A stretch of DNA of 64,000 nt from Myxococcus xanthus (GCF_013116825.1 NZ_JABFNS010000020.1:17045-81044), one strand, 5' to 3'. Shown: positions 8,693 through 17,477, counted from the stretch's first letter. Notes: a model not told the origin generated them from the letters alone. A program made the numbers and translations.

Positions 8693-9624
8693 GGGGTGGG
8701 AGGCTCCACGCGGATGGTGATGGGAACGCGGCCCCGCTCTTCGCCGGAGGTCAGCGCCACGATGCCGGCGGTGGCGCCAATGGCCACCGCGCCCACGCCC
8801 ACCCAGAGCCAGGGGCTCTTGTACCAGGGACGGGAGGACGGGTCGGCGGCGGCGCCGGCGCGCACGGCCCGGGGCGCCACCTGGAAGATGAGCGGCTGGA
8901 AGGAGTCTCCCCGGCCCGCGAGCCGGCGCTGGGCCGCGTCCGCGACCTCGAAGTAGTACTCCATCTCGTAGGCCTCGGCCTCGGTGGGCACCTCGTAGGC
9001 CGGCAACACCGCGCGGTAGCGTTCGCTGGGGCGGCCGTCGGGGGCTCGCTCACGCGCGAAGTCCACCGAGTTGTAGGCCTCGTCACCGGCGCGCCGGTAG
9101 AAGAGGCGCGCGCGGGCGCCCAGCGCCAGGTCCTGGATGGATGCCTCCACGACGACGGGCTCGCCGCCCGGCGGATCAGGGATGGGGTCCACGTCCAGGG
9201 TGACGGGGCGGACGCGCCGGCTCTTGATGTCCTCGCGGATGCGCGCGTAGAGGGCGCGCAGCTTGGGCGGGGAGCTGCGGGGGAGCTCATAGTCCGGCCG
9301 GGCCTGGAGCAGCTTCTCGTAGGCGTCGCGCGCCTGGGGCTCGTCCCCCAGGTAGAGGGCCGTGAGGCCCAGCAGGCGGTACATCTCCACCAGCTGATCA
9401 TCCGTGAGGTCCGGCGCATCCAGGCCTTCCAGGAGGGTGCGACGTGCGTCTTCGAATTCGCCCTGGTCGAACTGCTCGCGGGCCTCGGTGATGGCCGGGC
9501 TGGCCGGGCCGAGCTGCGAGAGAACGGGCTCCGGGAAGAGGGGCCGGCTCCAGCCCGGTCGGGCACCCAGGCCCAGCACCAGGATGAGGGCCCACCCGCG
9601 CAACCGCCAGCCATGTGCGTGCAT
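8689..9624 (-). CDS. Envelope protein with TPR-like N-terminal half and C-terminal membrane anchor
   Basis: The 311 residues start with a signal sequence (WALILVLGLGARPGWSRP). A region of tetratricopeptide-like helices follows (EAREQFDQGEFEDARRTLLEG and LTALYLGDEPQARDAYEKLLQ), and then a beta-rich domain of about 120 residues with PDPPGGEPVVVEASIQDL. Near the C-terminus a glycine/alanine-rich segment WLWVGVGAVAIGATAGIVAL is a likely membrane helix, followed by a short periplasmic tail. Such proteins are common in myxobacteria and of unknown function. It is the first gene of the minus-strand unit running to 5151. A TAGGTT hexamer (9632-9637) 7 bases before the ATG suggests a leaderless start. 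Confidence 0.75.
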   Translation of the reverse strand: MHAHGWRLRGWALILVLGLGARPGWSRPLFPEPVLSQLGPASPAITEAREQFDQGEFEDARRTLLEGLDAPDLTDDQLVEMYRLLGLTALYLGDEPQARDAYEKLLQARPDYELPRSSPPKLRALYARIREDIKSRRVRPVTLDVDPIPDPPGGEPVVVEASIQDLALGARARLFYRRAGDEAYNSVDFARERAPDGRPSERYRAVLPAYEVPTEAEAYEMEYYFEVADAAQRRLAGRGDSFQPLIFQVAPRAVRAGAAADPSSRPWYKSPWLWVGVGAVAIGATAGIVALTSGEERGRVPITIRVEPPTP

Positions 9625-9727
9625 CGATTCGAACCTATCAAAACGTTATCGAGAGAATCCACGAAGGCCGGCCCATCGGGGGTGACGGGGCGGTGACATC
9701 TTCGTGGCGGTGGTGCACGAGGGCGTG

Positions 9728-9756
9728 TTGACGCTGGAGGGGCCACCCTCTATGTT
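9728..9756 (+). promoter_or_regulatory. Sigma-70-type promoter of yceD
   Basis: TTGACG (9728-9733) and TATGTT (9751-9756) are separated by exactly 17 bases. The predicted start is near 9763, 25 bases before the yceD ATG. Confidence 0.7.
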
Positions 9757-9787
9757 GCGCGCCCCTTTTGGCCTGGAAGCAGCGTAA

Positions 9788-10390
9788 ATGCTCGTAAAGG
9801 TTGATCAAATCAAGGACGCAGGGCTGAAGCTCGAGGAGCCCGTCAATCTCGAGCTGCTCGGTGAGACGCTGGGAGGCGCTGCCTCCGGCGAGGATACCGG
9901 ATTCAGGGCCACGGCCCCGGCGACGCTGAAGGCGTCGCTGCGCAAGCTGAGCGGCGGTGTGCTGCTGGAGGGGCGCTTCACGGTGGACGTCACCAGCCCT
10001 TGCAAGCGCTGCCTCGCCGACGTGGCCACGAAGGTCCCCGTGGAGTTCACGCTCAACCTGGTGCCGGAGTCCCTGGCGCGGGGCGACGACTTCAAGGACG
10101 ACGACGAGAAGGCCATGGAGAAGAAGGAGCGCAGCCAGGGTGAGTCTGGCGGCTCCTTCGAACTGGACGACGCGGATCAGGAGCTCTTCGACGGGAAGAC
10201 CATCAACCTGGACCCCATCGTCCGGGAGCAGCTCCTGCTGGCCCTGCCGATGAGCGCCGTGTGCCGGGAGGACTGCAAGGGCCTGTGCTCGCAGTGCGGC
10301 GCGAACCGCAACGACGTCGCCTGCACCTGTGATCCCCGGCCCGTGGACCCGCGGCTGGCGCCGCTGAAGAACATCAAGCTCAGCAACTGA
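9788..10390 (+). CDS. yceD: YceD / DUF177 family protein
   Basis: The 200-residue protein has the DUF177 pattern: a beta-rich N-terminal half, then VTSPCKRCLADV, an acidic stretch (residues 95-130), the motif DLDPIVREQLLLALP in the form INLDPIVREQLLLALPM, and a cysteine cluster CREDCKGLCSQCG with a following CTC that should bind zinc. YceD is needed for normal 23S rRNA accumulation in E. coli and is nearly always just upstream of rpmF. Here rpmF lies downstream but on the opposite strand. yceD therefore forms its own short transcription unit, with a clear promoter before it and hairpins after it. Confidence 0.9.
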   Translation: MLVKVDQIKDAGLKLEEPVNLELLGETLGGAASGEDTGFRATAPATLKASLRKLSGGVLLEGRFTVDVTSPCKRCLADVATKVPVEFTLNLVPESLARGDDFKDDDEKAMEKKERSQGESGGSFELDDADQELFDGKTINLDPIVREQLLLALPMSAVCREDCKGLCSQCGANRNDVACTCDPRPVDPRLAPLKNIKLSN

Positions 10391-10405
10391 AGTGAGTCAG
10401 GAGTG

Positions 10406-10433
10406 CAGGGCCGCCTCGTGAGAGGGGGCCCTG
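10406..10433 (+). terminator. Hairpin after yceD
   Basis: A 12-bp stem with one mismatch (cagggccgcctc / gagggggccctg) and a gtga loop lies 15 bases after the yceD stop. It probably acts for yceD. Confidence 0.6.
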
Positions 10434-10442
10434 AAACGACAA

Positions 10443-10476
10443 GGGCCGCGGCCTCCATTGGATGGAGACGCGGCCC
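10443..10476. terminator. Bidirectional hairpin between convergent yceD and rpmF
   Basis: A perfect 8-bp stem gggccgcg/cgcggccc encloses a second stem ctcca/tggag. It lies 47 bases beyond the rpmF stop on the minus strand, where it is followed by a T-rich stretch (ttgtcgtttc), so it is best suited to ending rpmF. Confidence 0.6.
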
Positions 10477-10522
10477 GTCGTGCTTCGCAGCACCCGGGAA
10501 GGGCGCTGTGTGCGGCTGTGGG

Positions 10523-10711
10523 TCAGGCCTGGGCCTGAGCCACCACTTCACGGCCCTTGTACTGGCCACAGGACGTGCAGGCGCGGTGAGGCATCACCGG
10601 CTCCTTGCAGTTCGGGCACTTGGTCACCTGCACGGCGCTCCGCAGGTTGTTGTTGGCCGCACGGCGGCGGTCACGACGCATCTTCGAAGTACGCTTCTTG
10701 GGGACACCCAC
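10523..10711 (-). CDS. rpmF: 50S ribosomal protein L32
   Basis: The 62-residue basic protein starts GVPKKRTSKMRRDRRRA after the initiator and has the two L32 zinc-binding pairs CPNC and CTSC about 15 residues apart, so it is the cysteine-containing form of L32. The start codon is GTG at 10709-10711, with agaggtgag upstream on the minus strand. In most proteobacteria the order is yceD-rpmF-plsX on one strand; here rpmF is inverted between the other two and has its own promoter (10893-10921) about 175 bases upstream of the start. Confidence 0.96.
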   Translation of the reverse strand: MGVPKKRTSKMRRDRRRAANNNLRSAVQVTKCPNCKEPVMPHRACTSCGQYKGREVVAQAQA

Positions 10712-10892
10712 GGCTCACCTCTATATTCGACGCCGACCCGGAGCGTTCGCGCCGGTCCGGACCGGTTGAGTCCAATGTCTTTCGCGCTGTGCCGGGGTCC
10801 CCGGCTCCGTGCGCAACACTCTCTGCTCGAAACCGGTCTGGGGCGGTCGCCGAAGGCTCCCGTACTCCATGTCCGGCTTCGGAAGGCGGCGG

Positions 10893-10921
10893 ACCCTAGC
10901 GGCTCGAAGCCCCCGAGTCAA
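10893..10921 (-). promoter_or_regulatory. Sigma-70-type promoter of rpmF
   Basis: On the minus strand TTGACT (10921-10916) and TAGGGT (10898-10893) are spaced by 17 bases. The predicted start near 10886 leaves a leader of about 175 bases before rpmF, long for a ribosomal-protein gene. Confidence 0.6.
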
Positions 10922-10950
10922 TGTGGCAACGCGGGAGGGCCCGTTATCTC

Positions 10951-10981
10951 CCGGGCACCGTCTATCCCGGACGGTGCCCGG
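10951..10981. repeat. Perfect 12-bp inverted repeat upstream of plsX
   Basis: Arms ccgggcaccgtc (10951-10962) and gacggtgcccgg (10970-10981) enclose a 7-base loop. There is no T-run. It lies 170 bases upstream of plsX and 30 bases upstream of the rpmF -35. It may be an operator for the fatty-acid genes, or a hairpin that insulates the divergent transcripts. Confidence 0.55.
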
Positions 10982-11147
10982 TGACAACGCCCATGGCGCG
11001 GGCGCCATTCTTCCGGCCGTGTCGCAGGGCGTGTCAGCCAGTCGTTGCCCGCCTGCAGGGTTCCTGCTGTGCTGCGCGCCGCCCGCCCCCCGGCGGGTGG
11101 GACACGGACAGCCGGCCGGACGCCGGGCGGGCAAGGAGAGGGTGGGG

Positions 11148-12209
11148 ATGAGGCTGGTGCTGGATGCCATGGGCGGCGATCACGCGCCCGCCGCCCCCGT
11201 GGAAGGTGGGGTGCTCTTCGCGCGGGCCCACCCCGGCCATGAGGTGCTCCTGGTGGGGGACGAGGCGAAGATGGCGCCCTTGCTGGGCAAGCTGCGGCCT
11301 CCGTCCAACCTCCAGGTCCACCACGCCTCTGAAGTCGTGGAGATGGACGAGCACGCCTCGACCGCCTTCCGCCGCAAGCGGGACTCCTCCCTCCGCGTGG
11401 GCTTCGAGCTGGTGCGGGATGGCCGGGCGGAGGCGCTCGTCTCGGCGGGCAACTCCGGCGCCGTCATGGCCGGGGGCCTGCTCACGTTGGGGCGGCTGCC
11501 GGGCGTGGAGCGTCCCGCCATCGCCGCGCTCTTCCCCGCGCTGAAGGGCGGCGGCCGGTGCCTGCTCCTGGATGCGGGCGCCAACGTGGACTGCAAGCCG
11601 TCGCACCTGGCCCAATTCGCCGTCATGGGGGAGGCCTACGTGCGCGCGCGCATGGGCGTGGCCCGGCCCCGGGTGGCCGTGCTCTCCAATGGAGAGGAGT
11701 CCTCCAAGGGGACGCCGCTCACCCGGGAGGCCAGTGGGCTGCTGCGGCGCTCGGATCTGGACTTCGTGGGTTACGTGGAGGGTAAGGACCTCTTCTCCGG
11801 CGAGGTGCAGGTGGTGGTGACGGACGGGTTCACCGGAAACGTCGTCCTGAAGACATCCGAGGGCGTGGGCATGGGCGTCATTGGCATGCTGCGTCAGGCC
11901 ATCGAGCGGCGCGGCGGGTTGGCGGAGAAGGTGGGGGCGATGCTGCTCCAGCCCGCCCTGGCCGGGCTGCGCCGGGTGGTGGACTACGCCGAGTACGGCG
12001 GGGCGCCCCTGCTGGGCATCCAGGGGGTGGGCATCGTCGCGCATGGGCGCTCCACGCCCCGGGCCCTCTTCAACGCGCTGGGCGCGGCGCTGGCCATGGC
12101 GGAGGGGGGCGTGCAGGCGGAGTTGACGCGTTGCATCGGGCGCGCGGCGGCGTGGCTTCCGGCCCATCCGAAGGGAAAAAGAGCGACAGACGCGGGCGTT
12201 TCCGATTAG
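11148..12209 (+). CDS. plsX: Phosphate acyltransferase PlsX
   Basis: PlsX converts acyl-ACP and phosphate to acyl-phosphate, the donor for glycerol-3-phosphate acylation in phospholipid synthesis. The 353-residue product starts with the hallmark MRLVLDAMGGDHAP and contains RKRDSSLRVGFELV, VSAGNSGAVMAGGL, the segment around LLDAGANVDCKP, and VTDGFTGNVVLKTSEG, all conserved family blocks. The ATG at 11148 follows aaggagag and gives the expected N-terminus. It is the first gene of the fatty-acid block; fabD follows after 138 bases. The usual fabH between plsX and fabD is absent. Confidence 0.96.
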   Translation: MRLVLDAMGGDHAPAAPVEGGVLFARAHPGHEVLLVGDEAKMAPLLGKLRPPSNLQVHHASEVVEMDEHASTAFRRKRDSSLRVGFELVRDGRAEALVSAGNSGAVMAGGLLTLGRLPGVERPAIAALFPALKGGGRCLLLDAGANVDCKPSHLAQFAVMGEAYVRARMGVARPRVAVLSNGEESSKGTPLTREASGLLRRSDLDFVGYVEGKDLFSGEVQVVVTDGFTGNVVLKTSEGVGMGVIGMLRQAIERRGGLAEKVGAMLLQPALAGLRRVVDYAEYGGAPLLGIQGVGIVAHGRSTPRALFNALGAALAMAEGGVQAELTRCIGRAAAWLPAHPKGKRATDAGVSD

Positions 12210-12347
12210 AGCCTTCGCCCGGAGCGTGCAGGCCGCCTCGGGCTGGTGGCGGGGCGCCTCGCGGAAATCGCTGGCCCAACCTGGTCAGGTACGGCAACAG
12301 GGCGTCCAGCTTGCGGCCCCGGCCGCTGAAGAGGAGGCAGAGTCCGC

Positions 12348-13289
12348 ATGTCGAAGGTCGCGTTCGTGTTCCCCGGGCAAGGCAGCCAGGCCGTGGGGAT
12401 GGGCAAGGACCTGTATGAGAAGTTCCCGGAGGCCCGGGCCGTGTTCGACGCGGTCGACGCCGCCCTGGGGGAGAAGCTCTCCGCCCTCTGCTTCGAGGGT
12501 CCGGACGAGGCGCTGAAGCTCACGGCCAACACCCAGCCGGCCATCCTCACGGTGTCGCTGGCGGCGCACGCGGTGTTCGCGAAGCGGGGTCCGGCGCCGT
12601 CCTTCGTGGCGGGGCACTCGCTGGGCGAGTACTCGGCGCTGGTGGCGGCGGGCGCCATGGACCTGGGCGACGCGGTCCGGGCGGTGCGCGCGCGCGGCAC
12701 CTTCATGCAGGAGGCGGTGCCCGCGGGCGTGGGCGCCATGGCCGCGGTGCTGGGGCTGGTTCCGGAGAAGGTGAAGGCGGCCTGTGACGCGGCGGCCGAG
12801 GGGCAGGTGGTGTCGCCGGCGAACTACAACTCGCCCGAGCAGACGGTCATCGCCGGTGACGCGGCGGCCGTGGAGCGCGCCGGGGTGAAGTGCAAGGAGG
12901 CCGGCGCCAAGCGCGTGATGCCCCTGCCGGTGTCCGCCCCCTTCCACTGCGCGCTGATGGCGCCGGTGCAGCCTCGGCTGGCGGAGGTGCTGGGCCGCAT
13001 CCAGGTGTCCGCGCCGTCCGTGCCGGTGGTGACCAACGTGGAGGCCCGTCCCAACGCGGATGCGTCCCGCGTGGTGCCGCTGCTCCTGGAGCAGGTGAGC
13101 TCGCCGGTGCGCTGGATTGAGTGCGTGGAGGCGCTGAAGGCCGAAGGCGTCACCCGCATCATCGAGCTGGGGCCGGGCAAGGTGCTGGTGGGCCTGGTCA
13201 AGCGCATCACCAAGGACATCGAGCTGTTCAACGTCGAGGACTCCGCGAGCCTGGACAAGGCGCTCGCGGCACTGGGGGTGGCACCATGA
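12348..13289 (+). CDS. fabD: Malonyl-CoA:ACP transacylase
   Basis: FabD loads malonate from CoA onto acyl carrier protein for fatty-acid elongation. The 313-residue protein has the N-terminal VAFVFPGQGSQAVGMG, the nucleophile motif GHSLGEY with Ser91, the oxyanion-hole glutamine in the N-terminal GQGSQ segment, and the catalytic histidine in SAPFHCALM near residue 201. A strong ribosome-binding site (gaggaggcag) precedes the ATG. Its stop overlaps the fabG start (ATGA), so the two are coupled. Confidence 0.96.
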   Translation: MSKVAFVFPGQGSQAVGMGKDLYEKFPEARAVFDAVDAALGEKLSALCFEGPDEALKLTANTQPAILTVSLAAHAVFAKRGPAPSFVAGHSLGEYSALVAAGAMDLGDAVRAVRARGTFMQEAVPAGVGAMAAVLGLVPEKVKAACDAAAEGQVVSPANYNSPEQTVIAGDAAAVERAGVKCKEAGAKRVMPLPVSAPFHCALMAPVQPRLAEVLGRIQVSAPSVPVVTNVEARPNADASRVVPLLLEQVSSPVRWIECVEALKAEGVTRIIELGPGKVLVGLVKRITKDIELFNVEDSASLDKALAALGVAP

Positions 13290-14035
13290 GCGGCTTCAAG
13301 GACAAGGTCGTGCTCGTGACGGGTGGCTCGCGTGGCATCGGCCGGGCGTGCGCGGTGGCCTTCGCCAAGGCGGGGGCCTCCACCGTGGTCATCAGCTATG
13401 CGGGCAACGAGGCGGCGGCCCAGGAGACGGTGGCCCTGCTCCAGGCGGAGGGCGCCAAGGCGGAGGCCATCCGCTTCGACGTGTCCGACAGCGCCGCCTG
13501 CGCCAGCGCCGTGGACGGCATCGTCAAGGGCCACGGCCGGCTGGACGTGCTCGTCAACAACGCGGGCGTCGCGGTGGACGGCCTGGTGATGCGGGTGAAG
13601 GACGAGGACTGGGACAAGCAGTTGGACACCAACCTCAAGGGCGCCTTCTCGCTCATCCGCGCCGTCAGCCGGCCCATGATGAAGCAGAAGGGCGGCGCCA
13701 TCATCAACATCACCTCCGTGGTGGGGGAGATGGGCAACGGCGGTCAGGCGGCCTACTCGGCGTCCAAGGCGGGGCTCATCGGCCTGACCAAGTCCGTGGC
13801 GCGCGAGCTGTCCAGCCGCAACATCCGCGTCAACGCCGTGTCCCCCGGCTTCATCGGGACGGACATGACGCATCAGATTAATGACGAGATGCGCCAGAAG
13901 ATGCTGGAGGGCATCCCCCTGGGGCGGCTGGGCAATCCGGAGGAGGTCGCCGGTGCCGTGCTCTTCCTGGCGGGGGACGCCGCGTCCTACATCACCGGCG
14001 AGGTCCTGAAGGTCAACGGCGGAATGTACATGTAA
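13286..14035 (+). CDS. fabG: 3-oxoacyl-ACP reductase
   Basis: The 249-residue short-chain dehydrogenase carries out the NADPH-dependent first reduction of the elongation cycle. It shows the cofactor motif [15 protein letters not shown] in [12 protein letters not shown], the catalytic serine in [11 protein letters not shown], the YSASK motif (Tyr and Lys near residues 154-158), and the C-terminal [14 protein letters not shown] typical of FabG. The start is the ATG at 13286 [11 protein letters not shown] the fabD stop. Its position between fabD and acpP confirms the assignment over other short-chain dehydrogenases. Confidence 0.96.
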   Translation: MSGFKDKVVLVTGGSRGIGRACAVAFAKAGASTVVISYAGNEAAAQETVALLQAEGAKAEAIRFDVSDSAACASAVDGIVKGHGRLDVLVNNAGVAVDGLVMRVKDEDWDKQLDTNLKGAFSLIRAVSRPMMKQKGGAIINITSVVGEMGNGGQAAYSASKAGLIGLTKSVARELSSRNIRVNAVSPGFIGTDMTHQINDEMRQKMLEGIPLGRLGNPEEVAGAVLFLAGDAASYITGEVLKVNGGMYM

Positions 14036-14042
14036 CCCACGG

Positions 14043-14071
14043 TTGGATTGCCGCCGGGCGTGGGATATACC
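14043..14071 (+). promoter_or_regulatory. Candidate promoter in front of acpP
   Basis: TTGGAT (14043-14048) and TATACC (14066-14071) are 17 bases apart in the 104-bp fabG-acpP gap. A separate acpP promoter would fit the high demand for acyl carrier protein. Confidence 0.5.
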
Positions 14072-14139
14072 GCGCCCGCTTTCGACATGGTCCGGGAAGC
14101 CAGCCGGGCCACATCTGGTTCCTGGAGGGTTCTACACTT

Positions 14140-14382
14140 ATGTCGACGTCAACCATTGAGGCCAAGGTCAAGTCCATCATCGCCGACCAGCTCGGTGTCG
14201 GAGAGGATGAGATCAAGCCGGAGTCCTCCTTCATCGAGGATCTGGGCGCGGACAGCCTCGACATCGTGGAGCTCGTCATGGCGATGGAAGAGGAGTTCGA
14301 GGTCGAGATTCCCGACGAAGAGGCGGAGAACATCAAGACCGTCAACGACGCCGTCAGCTACATCAACACCCACAAGAAGTAG
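14140..14382 (+). CDS. acpP: Acyl carrier protein
   Basis: The 80-residue acidic protein carries the phosphopantetheine site in the motif [10 protein letters not shown], with the modified serine at residue 39. Length, helix pattern ([23 protein letters not shown]) and the position between fabG and fabF are those of the fatty-acid-synthesis carrier protein. Unlike E. coli AcpP (78 residues), it begins [14 protein letters not shown] and ends in a lysine pair. Upstream is tggagggt, a good ribosome-binding site. A hairpin after it may dampen read-through to fabF. Confidence 0.97.
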   Translation: MSTSTIEAKVKSIIADQLGVGEDEIKPESSFIEDLGADSLDIVELVMAMEEEFEVEIPDEEAENIKTVNDAVSYINTHKK

Positions 14383-14398
14383 GCAGCACCACGGCGTG

Positions 14399-14440
14399 CC
14401 GGGGTGCGGGGCGGCGCCGCGTGATGCGCGGCGTCCCCGG
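14399..14440 (+). terminator. GC-rich hairpin between acpP and fabF, possible partial terminator
   Basis: An inner perfect stem cgccgcg/cgcggcg (14415-14433) lies inside ccgggg/ccccgg. There is no T-run. It lies between a gene needed in large amounts (acpP) and fabF, so partial termination or transcript-end protection is plausible. Confidence 0.35.
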
Positions 14441-14466
14441 TGTCCCAGGCGCCACCGGAGAGGACC

Positions 14467-15720
14467 GTGTCACAACGTCGAGTCGTCGTCACCGGAACCG
14501 GGCTTGTTTCGGCTCTGGGAACCGGAACCGAGAAGAACTGGCAGGCGTTGATCGCCGGCAAGTCGGGTATTGCCCAGGTCACGCGCTTTGACGTTGGCAA
14601 AATCGACACGCGCATCGCGGGCGAGGTGAAGGACTTCGAGCCCGAGGCGTTCATCGAAAAGCGCGAAGTGCGCCGGATGGACTTGTATGCGCAGTTCGCG
14701 TTGGCCGCCGCGCAGATGGCCGTGACGGAGTCGGGCATTCCCATTGGCCCGGATGCGCCGCACGGCTACATCCCGGAGAAGGTCGGCGTCATCGTCGGCT
14801 CGGGCATCGGCGGTATCTCTTCGCTGGAAGAGCAGCACCGCAAGGGGTTGGAGAAGGGGTTCGACCGGTTGTCGCCCTTCTTCATCATCCAGATGATCAT
14901 CAACATGGCGCCGGGCCTCATCTCCATGCGGTACAACTGCAAGGGGCCGAACTGGGCGCCGGTGTCCGCGTGTGCCACCAGTGCCCACGCTATTGGTGAG
15001 GCCTGGAAGTCCATCCGCCTGGGTGAGACGGACGCGGTCATCGCCGGCGGCGCCGAGGCGGCCATCACCCCGCTGGGGCTGGGTGGCTTCTCGGTGATGA
15101 AGGCGCTGTCCACGCGCAATGATGATCCGGCCGGGGCCAGCCGTCCCTTCGACAAGGACCGTGACGGCTTCGTCATGGGCGAGGGCGCGGGCATCCTGGT
15201 GCTGGAGGAGATGGAGGCCGCGAAGAAGCGCGGCGCCAACATCCTGGCGGAGGTGGTGGGGTACGGCGCCAACTCGGACGCGTACCACGTCACCCAGCCG
15301 GCGCCGGAAGGCGAGGGCGCGGCGCGCTGCATGCGGCTGGCGCTCCAGTCCGCGGGGATGAACCCGGAGGACGTGGGCTACATCAACGCTCACGGCACCT
15401 CGACGCCGTTCAACGACGCGAACGAGACCAAGGCCATCAAGACGGTGTTCGGCGACCACGCGCGGAAGATCGCCGTGTCGTCGACCAAGTCGATGACGGG
15501 CCACATGCTCGGCGCGGCGGGCGGCTTCGAGGGCGTGGTCAGCGCGCTGGCGCTGGCGCGCAACATCCTGCCGCCCACCATCAACCAGACGACGCCTGAT
15601 CCGGACTGCGACCTGGACTACGTACCCAACCAGGCGCGTGAGGTCCGGGTGGACGCGGTGATGAGCAACTCGTTTGGCTTCGGCGGCACCAACGCCGTGC
15701 TGGTGTTCAAGCGCTTCTAG
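14467..15720 (+). CDS. fabF: 3-oxoacyl-ACP synthase II
   Basis: FabF is the elongating condensing enzyme. The product is 417 residues from the GTG at 14467 (N-terminus [17 protein letters not shown], with ggag six bases before it); an upstream GTG at 14440 would add nine residues. The catalytic triad is visible: Cys169 in SACATSAHA, one histidine in [11 protein letters not shown], and the other in [10 protein letters not shown]. The C-terminal glycine motif [15 protein letters not shown] is also typical. With no fabH next to it in this block, initiation must rely on a gene elsewhere. Confidence 0.96.
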   Translation: MSQRRVVVTGTGLVSALGTGTEKNWQALIAGKSGIAQVTRFDVGKIDTRIAGEVKDFEPEAFIEKREVRRMDLYAQFALAAAQMAVTESGIPIGPDAPHGYIPEKVGVIVGSGIGGISSLEEQHRKGLEKGFDRLSPFFIIQMIINMAPGLISMRYNCKGPNWAPVSACATSAHAIGEAWKSIRLGETDAVIAGGAEAAITPLGLGGFSVMKALSTRNDDPAGASRPFDKDRDGFVMGEGAGILVLEEMEAAKKRGANILAEVVGYGANSDAYHVTQPAPEGEGAARCMRLALQSAGMNPEDVGYINAHGTSTPFNDANETKAIKTVFGDHARKIAVSSTKSMTGHMLGAAGGFEGVVSALALARNILPPTINQTTPDPDCDLDYVPNQAREVRVDAVMSNSFGFGGTNAVLVFKRF

Positions 15721-15740
15721 CCGTCTCAGGAGAAAACCGC

Positions 15741-16184
15741 GTGAAAGTCATCCTCGCTTCAGACCACGCGGGACTGGAGCTCCGGCAGGAGCTGGTGGCC
15801 GCGCTCACCGCGCGGGGCGTGGCCCACGAAGACGTGGGTCCCGTCACGCGGGACTCGGTGGACTATCCGGACTTCGCCGCGCGGGTGTCCCGCGCCGTGG
15901 CGTCCGGGGAGGCCACCCTGGGCGTGCTGGTGTGTGGCACCGGCATTGGCATGAGCATCGTCGCCAACAAGCACAAGGGCATCCGGGCGGCCCTGTGCAC
16001 CACGGAGTTCGAGGCCCGGATGGCCCGGGCCCACAATGACGCCAACGTGCTGTGCCTGGGCCAGCGCGTGGTGGGGGCCGGCGTGGGCCGCGCCATCCTG
16101 GAGGCGTTCCTCAGCACTGCTTTCGAAGGCGGCCGCCACGAGCGGCGCGTCCAGATGATTCGCGAGGCCGAGTCCCAGGGCTAA
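15741..16184 (+). CDS. rpiB: Ribose-5-phosphate isomerase B
   Basis: The 147-residue sugar-phosphate isomerase interconverts ribose-5-phosphate and ribulose-5-phosphate. It has the N-terminal ASDHAGLELR, the active-site cysteine in LVCGTGIGMSI, NKHKGIRAALC, and the segment around RAHNDANVLCLGQRVVG. The start is GTG with caggaga upstream. In many proteobacteria rpiB is directly followed by glyA and nrdR, as here. It supplies ribulose-5-phosphate, one precursor of riboflavin, whose genes lie downstream. Confidence 0.94.
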   Translation: MKVILASDHAGLELRQELVAALTARGVAHEDVGPVTRDSVDYPDFAARVSRAVASGEATLGVLVCGTGIGMSIVANKHKGIRAALCTTEFEARMARAHNDANVLCLGQRVVGAGVGRAILEAFLSTAFEGGRHERRVQMIREAESQG

Positions 16185-16220
16185 CGGCCCCGCCGTACCC
16201 GTCGTTCGAGGGAGTCCGCC

Positions 16221-17477
16221 ATGGAGAACATCCGTACGCTGGCCGAAGTGGACCCGGAGATTGCACGCGTCCTCCGCGAGGAGACCCAGCGCCAGGAGGA
16301 AGGGCTGGAGCTCATCGCTTCGGAGAACTTCGTCTCTCCGGCGGTGATGGAGGCGGTGGGCTCGGTGCTCACCAACAAGTACGCGGAAGGCTACGCCGGC
16401 AAGCGCTACTACGGCGGCTGCGAGGTGGTGGACGTGGCGGAGAACCTGGCCATCGCCCGCGCCAAGGACCTGTTCGGCGCGGACGCGGTCAACGTGCAGG
16501 CGCACTCCGGCAGCCAGGCCAACATGGGCGCCTTCATGGCGCTGATGAAGCCGGGCGACACCATGCTGTCGCTGGACCTCAACTCCGGCGGCCACCTCAC
16601 CCACGGCGCCACGTTCAACTTCTCCGGCAAGCTCTACAAGGTCGTCCACTACGGCCTGACGCGTGACACGGAGACCATCGACTTCGCGCAGGTGGAGTCG
16701 CTGGCCAAGGAGCACAAGCCGAAGGTCATCGTCGTGGGCGCCAGTGCGTACCCGCGCACGCTGGACTTCGCGAAGTTCCGTGAGATCGCCGACGCGGTGG
16801 GCGCGGCGATGCTGGTGGACATGGCGCACATCGCCGGCCTGGTGGCCGCGGGCGTGCACCCCTCGCCGGTGCCGGTGGCGGACATCGTCACCAGCACCAC
16901 GCACAAGACGCTGCGCGGTCCGCGTGGCGGCCTGGTGCTGAGCCGCGAGCCCTACGCCAAGGCCATCAACAGCCAGATCTTCCCCGGCATCCAGGGCGGC
17001 CCGCTGATGCATGTCATCGCCGGCAAGGCGGTGGCCTTCAAGGAGGCGCTGTCGCCGGAGTTCAAGGCGTACCAGCGGCAGATTGTCGCCAACGCGAAGG
17101 CGCTGGCGGAGGCGCTCCAGCGCGCGGGCCTGCGACTGACGTCCGGTGGCACGGACAACCACCTGATGCTGGTGGACCTGCGCCCCAAGAAGCTCACGGG
17201 CAAGGTGGCCGAAGCGGTGCTGGACAAGGCCGGCATCACCGTGAACAAGAACATGATTCCGTTCGACCCGGAGAAGCCGATGACCACGTCCGGCATCCGG
17301 GTGGGCACGCCGGCCATCACCACGCGCGGCATGCGCGAGGCGGAGATGGCGGCGGTGGGGCGGCTCATCGGCGAGGCGTTGGACGCCGCGCAGGACGACG
17401 CCGCGCTGGCCCGCATCAAGGGGCAGGTGAAGGAGCTTTCGCAGGGGTTCCCGCTCTACGCCTCGCGGTTGAAGTAG
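16221..17477 (+). CDS. glyA: Serine hydroxymethyltransferase
   Basis: GlyA makes glycine and 5,10-methylene-tetrahydrofolate from serine. The 418-residue PLP enzyme has [50 protein letters not shown], and the PLP-lysine motif [14 protein letters not shown] (lysine near residue 230). The length is that of bacterial SHMT. The ATG lies a few bases after a gagggag ribosome-binding site. nrdR starts 21 bases after the stop, so the housekeeping genes here probably form one transcript. Confidence 0.97.
   Translation: MENIRTLAEVDPEIARVLREETQRQEEGLELIASENFVSPAVMEAVGSVLTNKYAEGYAGKRYYGGCEVVDVAENLAIARAKDLFGADAVNVQAHSGSQANMGAFMALMKPGDTMLSLDLNSGGHLTHGATFNFSGKLYKVVHYGLTRDTETIDFAQVESLAKEHKPKVIVVGASAYPRTLDFAKFREIADAVGAAMLVDMAHIAGLVAAGVHPSPVPVADIVTSTTHKTLRGPRGGLVLSREPYAKAINSQIFPGIQGGPLMHVIAGKAVAFKEALSPEFKAYQRQIVANAKALAEALQRAGLRLTSGGTDNHLMLVDLRPKKLTGKVAEAVLDKAGITVNKNMIPFDPEKPMTTSGIRVGTPAITTRGMREAEMAAVGRLIGEALDAAQDDAALARIKGQVKELSQGFPLYASRLK

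Larger units (their letters stand above)
10712..11147. other. 436-bp intergenic region between divergent rpmF and plsX
   Basis: No convincing gene lies here. It holds the rpmF promoter (minus strand, 10893-10921), a perfect 12-bp inverted repeat (10951-10981), and a ribosome-binding site for plsX (aaggagag just before the ATG at 11148). I could not find a clear -35/-10 pair for plsX on the plus strand. Confidence 0.7.

Noticed and set aside
12279..12290. acctggtcaggt palindrome upstream of fabD, reminiscent of a FadR half-site
   Set aside because: Only a 5-bp arm pair around gt. It does not match the 17-bp FadR consensus, and FadR is not established in this group.
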